A stretch of 64,000 bases of DNA, taken from contig NZ_CP010429.1 of the NCBI RefSeq assembly GCF_000974425.1, positions 4,278,001 to 4,342,000 on the forward strand, written 5' to 3'. Position numbers and translations under genes: made by a program. This DNA comes from Spirosoma radiotolerans. Lineage in GTDB: Bacteria > Bacteroidota > Bacteroidia > Cytophagales > Spirosomataceae. The notes beneath the pieces were generated by a model. The model worked only from the letters and a program-made list of their open reading frames with translations, was not told the origin of the DNA and made no database searches. Every line of letters starts with the position of its first letter. The first letter of the stretch is position 1. Shown here piece by piece: positions 1 to 7,939 of the stretch.

Positions 1-2830
1 CGGCATCGGCGGTTGAGAGTTGCGGGTGGGCCGCCATAGCGGTTTCACCCCAAACGCCACTACCGCCCGAAATTACTTTTTTCGTCAGTCGCTCCAGCGC
101 TGCATTATCGCCCCTGTATTTCTTGGCGACATCCATGTACGCTGGTCCAATCGACTTTTTATTCAGGCTGTGGCACGCTTTACAATCGCCCGCTTCGATG
201 AGCTTTTTTCCGCCCGCCAACAGTGCTCCGGCATCAGCCGACCGGTGGCCCTGTGCGATAGCAACCTGATCGAAACCTTCGGGTAGGTAATCGATATTAA
301 CCGCAACTCGTTCTGGATCAATGCCTTTTCCCAACGTACCATCTTCTTTGTCGCTTACCTTCACATCGTACCGGAACGGTTTATTCGGTGTAAAGAATGA
401 CTTGTTGCCACCCGGCATTTCGACCGTCAGTACCGGTGCTTCGTTTCCTACGGTAATATCCATCGACTGCGAGCTGATACCGCCTTTCCCATCGTTCACC
501 GTCAGGGTCGCTTTGTAGACACCGGCCTGGGCCAGCGTCAGATTAGCATCGGCCGTGTTGATTACCTTATTGAATTTGGCCGCTTTATTGAGAGATGTAA
601 TCTTCCAGGCATACGTCAGGGCGTCGCCGTCACTATCCGTCGTACCTTTCGCGGTCAGCTTCAGATTCATTGGTGCCGATCCTCCCAGTTTGTTAGCCGC
701 GACCTGCACTTGTGGCTTGCGGTTTCCTCCGTTGTACTCGATGCGAATCAGGCGGGCATCGTCATTGGCCGTAAACCAGCCGGAGCCGTATTCGAGCATG
801 TACAGATCACCATTGTCGGCAAACTCCATATCCATTGGATTGGAAAATTTGTAACTCGGCATGAACCGCTCCATCGACTGATAATTACCAACCGAATCCA
901 TGGTCACAGCCATGATCCAGCCGCGCATCCAGTCGTACGCCAACAGTTTACCGTCGTAGTATTTCGGAAACGCCTGGGACGCACCCTTGAAGTCGTCGGC
1001 GTAGAAGACTGGTCCCGCCATGGCATTACGACCACCGGCACCCACCAACGGAAACTCAGGCGAACCATCGTACGGATACCAGATGAAGGCTTTCTGGGCC
1101 GGGGGGAGCACGGTCAGACCCGTGTTGTTGGGCGAGGTATTGGTAGGCGCATTAACGTCCCACTTATCACCCGACTTGCTGGCGGCAAAGTCGTATTTGG
1201 TATATGCTTTATTATCACCCACGAAATGTGGCCAGCCGAAGTTACCGGCCTTACGCGCCTGACCCACTTCGTCATGTCCGGCAGGACCCCGATTGGCATC
1301 GGGTTTGGCCGCATCAGGCCCCACCTCGCCCCAGTATACGTAACCGGTTTTGGGATCAACCGAGATGCGGAATGGGTTACGGTGGCCCATGGTGTAAATT
1401 TCAGGGCGCGTTTTTGGGGTGCCTTTAGCAAACAGATTGCCTTCCGGAATCGTATAGGTGCCGTCGGGCTGGGGTTTGATGCGGATAATCTTACCGCGCA
1501 GGTCGTTGGTGTTGGCCGACGACTTCTGGGCATCCCAGGCACTGCGTCCTTCCCGCTCGTCGCTGGGGCTGTAGCCATTTGATCCGTGCGGATTTGTATT
1601 GTCGCCCGTCGAGAGGTACAGGTTACCCGATCGGTCCCAGGCAATCGAGCCGCCGGTATGGCAGCATTCCTCGCGTTGGGTAGCCACATCCAGCAATACT
1701 TTTTTAGACACCATATCCAGCTCGTCGCCTTTCAGGTCGAAGCGAGCCAGTACGTTTTTAGATTCGCTGGGGTCTGAATAGTAAAGGTATATCCAATGAT
1801 TCTGAGCAAAGTTCGGGTCTTTGTTCAGGCCCATCAGCCCATCTTCTCCCATCGACTCTTTGCCTTCTTTGCTGACATATTTGGTGCTGACGGGAATTCG
1901 GGCAATGGTTTTTAGCTCTTTGGTTTTGATGTTGTATAACTGAACTTCTCCCTTGCGCTGAATGAACAGCACACGTCCGTCACCCAATACGCACAGTTCC
2001 ATTGGCTCGTCGAGCTTTTCGGCTAAAATGGCTTTGTTGAACCGGTTTTCTTCAGGCCGGGCTTTGGAAAAATCAAGCGGTTTGGGTGCATCACCACCGG
2101 TCGTGTATTGAATACCCGCCCACAAATGATTCAAGAACAACGGCTCAGCGAATGACTCGTCGGTATGACCCATCGCGGTATAAAACGAACGGCCACCGTC
2201 GTAGGTCTGATACCAGCTCATGGGGTGAAAATCAGGATTTTTACCGCCGGTATAGCTCTTTTCGTCAATCTTGAGGACGACGTTTATTTTGGGCGAAATA
2301 TCTTTGAAGCTATAAAACTCATCGGTTCGTTCGAACTCGTCGGGCATGCCTTTTGTCGCCCAGTGGTTCTTCATGGCTACGATGAACTTGCCTTTCTGTA
2401 CATTGTTAGGCATCGGGTGGTCGAGAAAATAAGCGCCCGCCAGTTTCCCGTACCAGGGCCATTCATATTCCGTATCCGTAGCCGCGTGAATACCCACATA
2501 ACCGCCACCGGCCTGGATATAGCGCTCAAATGACGATTGTTCTTCGTTATTCAGGACATCGCCCGTCGTGTTGAGGAAGATAACCGTGTTGTATTTCTTG
2601 AGATTCGCTTCGGTAAACTGCGTCGCATCTTCGGTAAAGCTCACGCCAAATCCCTTCTCCGCCGACATTTTAGCCAGTGCCTTTTTACCCGCTTCGATGG
2701 ACTGATGCCGGAACGCGGCCGTTTTACTAAAAACTAATACGTTGATTTTGGGGGATTGGGCCTGTACAGCCAATGTAGCCAGCCACAAACCCCATGAAAG
2801 GGCACAGGCTAGTAGACGGTTAGCGCTCAT
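1..2830 (-). CDS. ThuA / PQQ-dependent sugar dehydrogenase / PKD / cytochrome c fusion (partial)
   Basis: This open frame starts at the ATG at 2830 and runs off the left edge, giving about 943 residues without the C-terminus. The N-terminus is a signal peptide ending near AVQAQ. A ThuA-like (trehalose utilisation, glutamine amidotransferase-like) domain follows (VFSKTAAFRH, then GGGYVGIHAATDTEYEWPWY). Next is a glucose/sorbosone dehydrogenase-type beta-propeller, with CCHTGGSIAWDRSGNLYLS at roughly 1600-1680, then a PKD-like module at about 430-650. A class I cytochrome c domain with the haem motif CKACH is encoded at 170-184. Known: such fusions are extracytoplasmic and thought to oxidise sugars with PQQ and pass electrons to haem. 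Inference: the substrate is a saccharide; it is not identified. The gene is divergent from a Nudix regulator. Confidence 0.9.
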   Translation of the reverse strand, partial: MSANRLLACALSWGLWLATLAVQAQSPKINVLVFSKTAAFRHQSIEAGKKALAKMSAEKGFGVSFTEDATQFTEANLKKYNTVIFLNTTGDVLNNEEQSSFERYIQAGGGYVGIHAATDTEYEWPWYGKLAGAYFLDHPMPNNVQKGKFIVAMKNHWATKGMPDEFERTDEFYSFKDISPKINVVLKIDEKSYTGGKNPDFHPMSWYQTYDGGRSFYTAMGHTDESFAEPLFLNHLWAGIQYTTGGDAPKPLDFSKARPEENRFNKAILAEKLDEPMELCVLGDGRVLFIQRKGEVQLYNIKTKELKTIARIPVSTKYVSKEGKESMGEDGLMGLNKDPNFAQNHWIYLYYSDPSESKNVLARFDLKGDELDMVSKKVLLDVATQREECCHTGGSIAWDRSGNLYLSTGDNTNPHGSNGYSPSDEREGRSAWDAQKSSANTNDLRGKIIRIKPQPDGTYTIPEGNLFAKGTPKTRPEIYTMGHRNPFRISVDPKTGYVYWGEVGPDAAKPDANRGPAGHDEVGQARKAGNFGWPHFVGDNKAYTKYDFAASKSGDKWDVNAPTNTSPNNTGLTVLPPAQKAFIWYPYDGSPEFPLVGAGGRNAMAGPVFYADDFKGASQAFPKYYDGKLLAYDWMRGWIMAVTMDSVGNYQSMERFMPSYKFSNPMDMEFADNGDLYMLEYGSGWFTANDDARLIRIEYNGGNRKPQVQVAANKLGGSAPMNLKLTAKGTTDSDGDALTYAWKITSLNKAAKFNKVINTADANLTLAQAGVYKATLTVNDGKGGISSQSMDITVGNEAPVLTVEMPGGNKSFFTPNKPFRYDVKVSDKEDGTLGKGIDPERVAVNIDYLPEGFDQVAIAQGHRSADAGALLAGGKKLIEAGDCKACHSLNKKSIGPAYMDVAKKYRGDNAALERLTKKVISGGSGVWGETAMAAHPQLSTADA
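170..184 (-). other. Haem-binding CxxCH motif of the C-terminal cytochrome c domain
   Basis: On the minus strand these 15 bases encode Cys-Lys-Ala-Cys-His. They are followed by a GPAY segment and later by a possible axial Met in AMAAHPQLS, the usual order in c551/c552-type cytochromes. This shows that the ThuA/dehydrogenase protein carries its own electron acceptor. Confidence 0.85.
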
Positions 2831-2860
2831 TTCTGAAACTGTTTACGGACGATTGATAAG

Positions 2861-2868
2861 CAAATGTA
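2861..2868 (-). promoter_or_regulatory. Bacteroidota -7 promoter element for the ThuA fusion gene
   Basis: The minus strand reads TACATTTG, an exact match to the Bacteroidota consensus TAnnTTTG, 31 bases upstream of the ATG at 2830. The inverted repeat at 2880-2906 lies where the -33 element would be. Confidence 0.6.
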
Positions 2869-2879
2869 GCAGTAAATTT

Positions 2880-2906
2880 TTTATTGTCTTTTTTTTAGAC
2901 AATAAA
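2880..2906. promoter_or_regulatory. Perfect inverted repeat, candidate operator of the Nudix regulator
   Basis: TTTATTGTCT and AGACAATAAA form perfect 10-base arms around a run of seven T. The centre (2893) is 25 bases from the minus-strand -7 box and 27 bases from the plus-strand -7 box. A bound dimer would cover the -33 region of both divergent promoters. Known: Nudix-type regulators of the NrtR/AraR group bind palindromes near their own genes. Inference: this is the autoregulatory site, and it also controls the ThuA fusion gene. Confidence 0.65.
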
Positions 2907-2919
2907 TTTTATTCAATTC

Positions 2920-2927
2920 TATATTTG
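2920..2927 (+). promoter_or_regulatory. Bacteroidota -7 promoter element for the Nudix regulator
   Basis: TATATTTG matches TAnnTTTG exactly and lies 37 bases before the ATG at 2965. The palindrome at 2880-2906 overlaps the expected -33 position, which suggests repression by occlusion. Confidence 0.6.
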
Positions 2928-2964
2928 CACCGTTATAATCTCAGCGTATTTCAGCTCATTACGT

Positions 2965-3690
2965 ATGCCTTCCTTACACGAACAGGACTATATTCAACAG
3001 CTTTCCATTGATTGCATCATTTTTGGCTACCAAGACAAGCAACTCAACGTCTTAATTCCTAAGCTTAAATTCTGGGGTGATTTTTGGGCGTTGCCGGGTG
3101 GGTTTATTTCCCAGAATGAGAGTATAGACCAGGCCGCCCGCCGAATTCTCCAAGAGCGAACTGGCTTAAAAGACATCTATTTGGAGCAGTTTCGGGTATT
3201 TGGCGACACTGAGCGTACAAACGCTCGTTTTGTACAGGAATTACTTGAACGCAATGAAGACACCTTGGGAAGTGGGCCGTTCAATTTAAAAGAACTTGAG
3301 TGGATTACCCGACGCTTTATCTCGATCGGGTATTATGCTCTGGTGGACATGAAGAAGGTCGTTCCCCAGAAGAGTGATATTGACGAGTCCGTTGGGTGGT
3401 ATAATTGTAAGCATTTACCAACCCTGATAATGGACCACAATGAGATGATAACCAGTGCCCTCGACACCTTGCGGCAAAACCTCGATCAAAAGCTGATCGG
3501 ATTTAACCTGCTTCCTGAAACATTTACGATGAAGGAAGTGCAGGAACTCTACGAAGCTATTTTTGATAAGCCCCTGGCCCGCAATAATTTCCAAAAAAAA
3601 ATTCTGGACCTTAATGTGTTGGAACGGCTTGATAAGAAGTTCACGGGTGCCGCCAACAAGGCACCTTACCTCTACCGATTTCTGAAGTAA
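2965..3690 (+). CDS. Nudix-domain transcriptional regulator (NrtR/AraR-like)
   Basis: A 241-residue protein with an N-terminal Nudix fold (about 8-150) and a C-terminal winged helix (about 165-241; FTMKEVQELYEAIFDKPLA followed by FQKKIL). The Nudix box keeps the leading glycines and first glutamate (GGFISQNE), but the catalytic REUXEE core reads RILQER. Two of the metal-binding glutamates are therefore missing and hydrolysis is unlikely. Known: in NrtR and Bacteroidota AraR the Nudix domain is a ligand sensor and the winged helix binds DNA. Inference: it senses a sugar-related or nucleotide ligand and controls itself and the divergent ThuA/dehydrogenase gene through the palindrome between them. 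Confidence 0.88.
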   Translation: MPSLHEQDYIQQLSIDCIIFGYQDKQLNVLIPKLKFWGDFWALPGGFISQNESIDQAARRILQERTGLKDIYLEQFRVFGDTERTNARFVQELLERNEDTLGSGPFNLKELEWITRRFISIGYYALVDMKKVVPQKSDIDESVGWYNCKHLPTLIMDHNEMITSALDTLRQNLDQKLIGFNLLPETFTMKEVQELYEAIFDKPLARNNFQKKILDLNVLERLDKKFTGAANKAPYLYRFLK

Positions 3691-3773
3691 CCGCAGAACT
3701 AGTACTACTTTTTTTGATTTGCGCCGGATTGATTGATTTGACCCAATAAACCGATGAATCGAATCGGCCAGGC

Positions 3774-3850
3774 ATCCTCGGTCTGTGTCCTCATAGACCG
3801 CCTTAGATCAGCCTTTGCTAAAGCGGTCTGTGAGGACACAGACCGAGGAT
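3774..3850. repeat. Family A long inverted repeat (CGGTCCGTG type)
   Basis: Arms at 3774-3801 and 3823-3850 are 28 bases each with one mismatch, around a 21-base loop. Each arm begins ATCCTCGGTCTGTGTCCTCA and is itself close to a palindrome. Close relatives lie at 9135-9211 and 55069-55140. The element lies between convergent genes, so it may end transcription from both sides. Confidence 0.85.
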
Positions 3851-3852
3851 AC

Positions 3853-3920
3853 ATTAAAACGGCTTTGACTGAAAAAAGGAACCGAAATAGAGCTCTTTTT
3901 TCAGTCAAAGCCGTTTTAAT
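3853..3920. terminator. Second inverted repeat in the same gap, bidirectional terminator-like
   Basis: Perfect 26-base arms at 3853-3878 and 3895-3920 (ATTAAAACGGCTTTGACTGA ending in six A) enclose a 16-base loop. It stands between the convergent genes ending at 3690 (+) and 3938 (-) and has A/T-rich outer flanks. Terminator function is inferred from position and structure. Confidence 0.7.
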
Positions 3921-3937
3921 CCAGCGTACTAGTTGCC

Positions 3938-4723
3938 TTAGATCTCTGAATAAGCTGTTGGGTGCAACAGGTAAATGTCGGCCCGCAGAAAGTTGTGGGC
4001 ATATTCAGGGAGCGCATTTAACGTTTTCCAGGCCGGATCGGCACCGAACGCTTTCCAATGAGTATCACGTTCCGTTTTGTTTTCAAATGAGGTCATATAC
4101 ATCATGCTCGGCTGCTTGCCGCCCACTTTTACCTGACCACAGAACACCGTGTTGAAACCCAGCCGCTTGAAAATATCCAGCTCGCCATTGTTGAACTGGC
4201 TGATCTTGTTCTCATGCAATTTCTCGGTAGCGGCTTCGTACCGGCGAAGTTCATAAATACGCTCGGAAGCTGGTGCGTTCAATTTTGGCACGATCATACT
4301 GGGCATACCGGCAAACGACTCCATCAGAATCGATTCGAAGCCCTTATAAACAGGCTTGTCAAAAGCAGCCTCCAGATAATCCTGCCCGGCCGACGTATAT
4401 TGTTTGTCTTTCGCCAGTGTTTCGGGCAGGCCCATAAACTGATCGACCGATTTGAACGGAATAAGCATGTACACCAGTGAGTCGGCGTCGGCGGGTGTGA
4501 AGACGCCAATTTTTCCGATACCTGCTCGATGCAGCGCGGGTAGATACGCCTGCTTCAAATACGTTTCCAGCCGGTCTTTCTGGCTGTTATCTTTTAGGTG
4601 ATAAATTTTGATCTGGTAAAATTCACGTTTAGGCGCGAAACCAAATCCTTGATTCAGGCTGAAGAGGAGAGCCACGAGAAGGCCAACGAACGGAGTACCT
4701 ACTGCTTTACGATTACTGAACAT
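3938..4723 (-). CDS. NIPSNAP family protein, exported
   Basis: 261 residues from the ATG at 4723. A GTG at 4774 would add 17 residues without signal-peptide character, so the ATG is preferred: it is followed directly by a hydrophobic export signal (VGLLVALLFSLNQGFGFA). The mature part contains two NIPSNAP-type ferredoxin-like halves, one near FYQIKIYHLKD and one near RIYELRRYEA. Known: NIPSNAP proteins are small alpha/beta proteins of unclear molecular function, often duplicated in Bacteroidota. No catalytic residues can be assigned. It is on the same strand as the M20 peptidase upstream, 90 bases apart, so possibly co-transcribed. Confidence 0.82.
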   Translation of the reverse strand: MFSNRKAVGTPFVGLLVALLFSLNQGFGFAPKREFYQIKIYHLKDNSQKDRLETYLKQAYLPALHRAGIGKIGVFTPADADSLVYMLIPFKSVDQFMGLPETLAKDKQYTSAGQDYLEAAFDKPVYKGFESILMESFAGMPSMIVPKLNAPASERIYELRRYEAATEKLHENKISQFNNGELDIFKRLGFNTVFCGQVKVGGKQPSMMYMTSFENKTERDTHWKAFGADPAWKTLNALPEYAHNFLRADIYLLHPTAYSEI

Positions 4724-4813
4724 ACTTAAATAAATTGTATTTGGTACAAAAGCAGGAAACCATAAAAAACTCACAATGGTAATCTGAGATTTTCGAAATT
4801 GAGTTAAAATTCC

Positions 4814-6088
4814 CTATCGCGTCAGCCGATAAATGAACAGAGCCGTCCGTTGAATCAACAAGGGATATTCTTTGGTGTTCATGGTTTCTTCAATACTGTG
4901 CGCTCCTTTACCCGACGCACCCAACCCATCCAGACAGGGCATGTATTGCGCGACAAACGACACGTCGCCCGCCCCGCGCGAACCGGGATCACCCGCCTGA
5001 ACGGGACCGATGCCCATATCGCGACTGAGTTTATCTAGTTGTTTTCGAAGGTCATCGTTGGCCGCCGATGGTTCCATTCCTGGAATGCCGTCTGAAAATG
5101 AGATCGTTGCTTTCGTGAGTGGCAGCGACTTATCGACAATTTCGCGCATGTGGGTTCGGGCGCTTTCCTTCTGCGCTTCGGTCAAAAACCGCAGGTCGCC
5201 TTTTACCAGCGCCGTTCCGGCTACAATGTTTGTCTTGCCGATGGTTTCCGCTTTGGCGGTTTTATCATCATAATGCACCTCCGAACCGCCTACGATCAAG
5301 CCGGGATTGAAGGTCAGGTATTGTTCCTGCCCCAACGTGCGCCGAAATTCGTTCAGAATGCGAACAGCTTCATAAATCGCGCCGTAACCCAGGTCGCTGA
5401 AAATCCGGGACGAATGCCCCGTTCGGGCTTTTACGTTGAGCGTCCAGCTGCTGGAACCCCGCCGACCAGTAGTGACACTATGCAACCCCTGCGCCGTTTC
5501 GAACGCCAGGGCGATATCACATTTCTTGGCTCGTTCCACAAAATCAATACGGCTGGCGGCCCCGCCCCCACTTTCTTCATCGCCAGTAAAATAGACCGTA
5601 ATAGACGCGTCGTCGAGCAGTTTTTGGTCATTCAGAGCTTTTAAAGCGGCAATCACCAGCACGTCGCCCCCTTTGATGTCATTGACCCCCTGCCCCGAAG
5701 CCGTCGAATCATTGACACGGGTGAAAGGTTCCATCGGCAGGCTCTTCTCAAAGACGGTATCCAGATGGCCAATCAGAAACAGCTTTTTCCCTTTCTTACC
5801 CTGCCGGGTAGCCACCAGGTGTCCGGCCCGATTGAGGGAATCGGGTAAGGTAATCCACTCTGTTTTAAAGCCCAGCTTGCCGAGTTCATCCGACATTAGC
5901 TTACCGACCGTCCGGACGCCTTCTTTATTTAACGAGCCGCTATTGATATTAACGACCTTTTCGAGAAAGGCCTCGGTTTCAGGCATCTGCTTTTTGACGG
6001 TGGCCACAACGCCTGCTTCTGTTTTGGGAAGTGACTGGGCGAACGCACCCGATGTGACCATTAACAGACTAAATAAAATATGCTTCAT
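4814..6088 (-). CDS. M20 family metallopeptidase (glutamate carboxypeptidase-like), exported
   Basis: 424 residues with a signal peptide (to AFAQ). The di-zinc ligands of the M20 family are visible: H108 and D110 in GHLDTV, D137 in GVNDIKGG, the E171-E172 pair in TGDEES, and a late His in GKGAHSIEE. The middle section (about 210-325) is the dimerisation domain (RTGHSS). Full length for the family. It most likely removes C-terminal or N-acylated amino acids in the periplasm; the exact substrate cannot be read from sequence. A TAnnTTTG box lies 50 bases upstream. Confidence 0.88.
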   Translation of the reverse strand: MKHILFSLLMVTSGAFAQSLPKTEAGVVATVKKQMPETEAFLEKVVNINSGSLNKEGVRTVGKLMSDELGKLGFKTEWITLPDSLNRAGHLVATRQGKKGKKLFLIGHLDTVFEKSLPMEPFTRVNDSTASGQGVNDIKGGDVLVIAALKALNDQKLLDDASITVYFTGDEESGGGAASRIDFVERAKKCDIALAFETAQGLHSVTTGRRGSSSWTLNVKARTGHSSRIFSDLGYGAIYEAVRILNEFRRTLGQEQYLTFNPGLIVGGSEVHYDDKTAKAETIGKTNIVAGTALVKGDLRFLTEAQKESARTHMREIVDKSLPLTKATISFSDGIPGMEPSAANDDLRKQLDKLSRDMGIGPVQAGDPGSRGAGDVSFVAQYMPCLDGLGASGKGAHSIEETMNTKEYPLLIQRTALFIYRLTR

Positions 6089-6137
6089 GACTTTAATTTA
6101 ATTGGGGAAATTACCTAAAAGACAAAATATTAAGTGA

Positions 6138-6145
6138 CAAACGTA
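6138..6145 (-). promoter_or_regulatory. Candidate -7 promoter element for the M20 peptidase
   Basis: The minus strand reads TACGTTTG, matching TAnnTTTG, 50 bases before the ATG at 6088. No clear -33 TTTG was seen. Confidence 0.45.
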
Positions 6146-6332
6146 CAATCTTAAGGTGATATAAATTGCTTATGCGCCTAGTCTTAAAAATAAACTCAAT
6201 AAACGCACAGTAATTAATCTAAACGGATTCAACATCCCGCTGTTCATCACTTCTTCTGCTATTCTTCTTATCTTCGGTCCAAAATGGTACCTCGTCAAAC
6301 CACCATTTATAACGTCAGTCACGTCACTATTC

Positions 6333-7880
6333 ATGAAATACGTTTCCCTGATTCTGCTTCTCTGTTTCTACACCCTCACCGATACGTTTGCCCAAAAGCC
6401 TGCCAGTACAGAAAAACAAGGCCCAAAAGAAGACAAGCCCAGTGCCTCTTCCCGCACGCTGAACATGGACGCGCAGGTTGTGACCAATGGGCAGGTCACG
6501 ATTAAAGGTCAACGGGTTCCTTATAAAGCGACCGCAGGCACCATTCCGGTTTGGGATGAAGAGGGGAAGCCCATTGCCGGGGTATTTTTTACTTATTTCG
6601 AACGGTCCGACGTAGCCGACCGAACGACCCGTCCGTTAGTCATCTCGTTCAATGGTGGGCCAGGTACGGCTTCCGTCTGGATGATGATTGGCTACACCGG
6701 CCCGCGCATCCTGAAGATTGATGACGAAGGCTATCCAACCCAGCCTTATGGCATTAAAGACAATCCGAACTCGATTCTGGATGTGGCCGACATTGTGTAT
6801 GTCGATCCGGTCAATACGGGGTTTTCCCGCCCCGCCAATAAAGATGTACCCGCAGCCAAACTGTTCTTTGGCGTCAACGCCGACATTAAATACTTAGCCG
6901 ATTGGCTCAATACCTTTGTTAGTCGCTACAACCGCTGGGCATCGCCCAAGTATTTGATTGGTGAAAGTTACGGCACTACCCGCGTATCGGGCTTGGCCCT
7001 TGAACTCCAGAACGCCCACTGGATGTACCTGAATGGCGTTATTCTGGTTTCGCCAACTGATTTGGGGATCGAACGGGATGGTCCTGCCAAAGGAGCCCTC
7101 AAGCTCCCCTACTTTGCCGCTACAGCCTGGTATCACAAAGCCTTACCCGCTGACTTGCAAAAGAAAGACCTGACCGATATTCTGCCCGAGGTGGAAGCCT
7201 TCACAATCTCGGAGTACCTGCCCGCTCTGGCCCTGGGCGGCTCCCTGAGCGATCAGAAACGGAAGGAAATCGCGGCTAAAGTGGCCCGGTATTCGGGCTT
7301 ATCCGAAACGGCCGTGATGCAGCAGAACCTGGATGTACCCGCTAATTTTTTCTGGAAAGAACTGCTCCGAAGCAAAAGCCAGACGGTCGGACGGCTGGAT
7401 TCCCGGTATCTGGGTATAGATAGTAAAGATGCCGGTATCAGTCCCGATTATAATGCCGAGCTGACCTCCTGGCTGCATTCCTTCACGCCCGCTATCAACA
7501 TGTTTATGCGCGAAGAACTGAACTACAAAACTGATCTGAAATATTACATGTTTGGTCCCACATTTCCCTGGGACAATACCAACAACCATACGGGCGAAAA
7601 CCTGCGTCAGGCGATGGCTCAGAATCCGTATCTGCATCTATTGGTGCAATCGGGCTATTATGATGGGGCCTGCGATTACTTTAATGCCAAATACAATATG
7701 TGGCAGATGGACGCCAGCGGCAAACTGAACGACCGAATGGAATGGGTTGGCTACCGGAGCGGCCACATGATGTATCTCCGCAAAGAAGATCTCGCCACCA
7801 GCAACGAACACCTGCGAAAGTTCATTCAGAAAAGCACTCCCCAAAACAGCGCACCCGCTAAGTATTCGGGAAGCCGGTAG
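6333..7880 (+). CDS. S10 family serine carboxypeptidase, exported
   Basis: 515 residues. A short signal peptide (LILLLCFYTLTDTFAQ) precedes an alpha/beta-hydrolase core with the oxyanion segment SFNGGPGTASVW, nucleophile S212 in GESYG, catalytic D448 in GACDYF and H478 in SGHMMYL. All three members of the S10 triad are present and in order. Known: S10 enzymes are serine carboxypeptidases active at acidic pH, best known from eukaryotes but also found in bacteria. It is followed by a hairpin and then an M20 amidohydrolase on the same strand, fitting a role in peptide breakdown. Confidence 0.88.
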   Translation: MKYVSLILLLCFYTLTDTFAQKPASTEKQGPKEDKPSASSRTLNMDAQVVTNGQVTIKGQRVPYKATAGTIPVWDEEGKPIAGVFFTYFERSDVADRTTRPLVISFNGGPGTASVWMMIGYTGPRILKIDDEGYPTQPYGIKDNPNSILDVADIVYVDPVNTGFSRPANKDVPAAKLFFGVNADIKYLADWLNTFVSRYNRWASPKYLIGESYGTTRVSGLALELQNAHWMYLNGVILVSPTDLGIERDGPAKGALKLPYFAATAWYHKALPADLQKKDLTDILPEVEAFTISEYLPALALGGSLSDQKRKEIAAKVARYSGLSETAVMQQNLDVPANFFWKELLRSKSQTVGRLDSRYLGIDSKDAGISPDYNAELTSWLHSFTPAINMFMREELNYKTDLKYYMFGPTFPWDNTNNHTGENLRQAMAQNPYLHLLVQSGYYDGACDYFNAKYNMWQMDASGKLNDRMEWVGYRSGHMMYLRKEDLATSNEHLRKFIQKSTPQNSAPAKYSGSR

Positions 7881-7896
7881 CGCTGTTATTTTTTAA

Positions 7897-7939
7897 TGCA
7901 TTGGCACAAAGACTCACTTTTTTTCTTCGTGCCAATGCA
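7897..7939. repeat. Perfect inverted repeat at the start of the second M20 gene
   Basis: TGCATTGGCAC (7897-7907) and GTGCCAATGCA (7929-7939) are perfect arms around a T-rich 21-base loop. The second arm contains the preferred start codon of the next gene (7935). In mRNA the stem would hide that start; as DNA it lies 16 bases past the S10 stop and could act as a terminator. Confidence 0.65.

Noticed and set aside
710..1582. A long plus-strand open frame of 290 codons inside the ThuA fusion gene
   Set aside because: It lies antisense to a protein with clear domains on the minus strand and has no recognisable family or export signal; high-GC third positions explain the open frame.
3754..3920. 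tRNA or other structured RNA gene in the double-hairpin gap
   Set aside because: The folding is two simple stems; no cloverleaf, CCA end or T-loop sequence is present.
3705..4155. Open frames on both strands between the Nudix and NIPSNAP genes
   Set aside because: They consist mainly of the two inverted repeats (3774-3920) or run antisense into the NIPSNAP gene.
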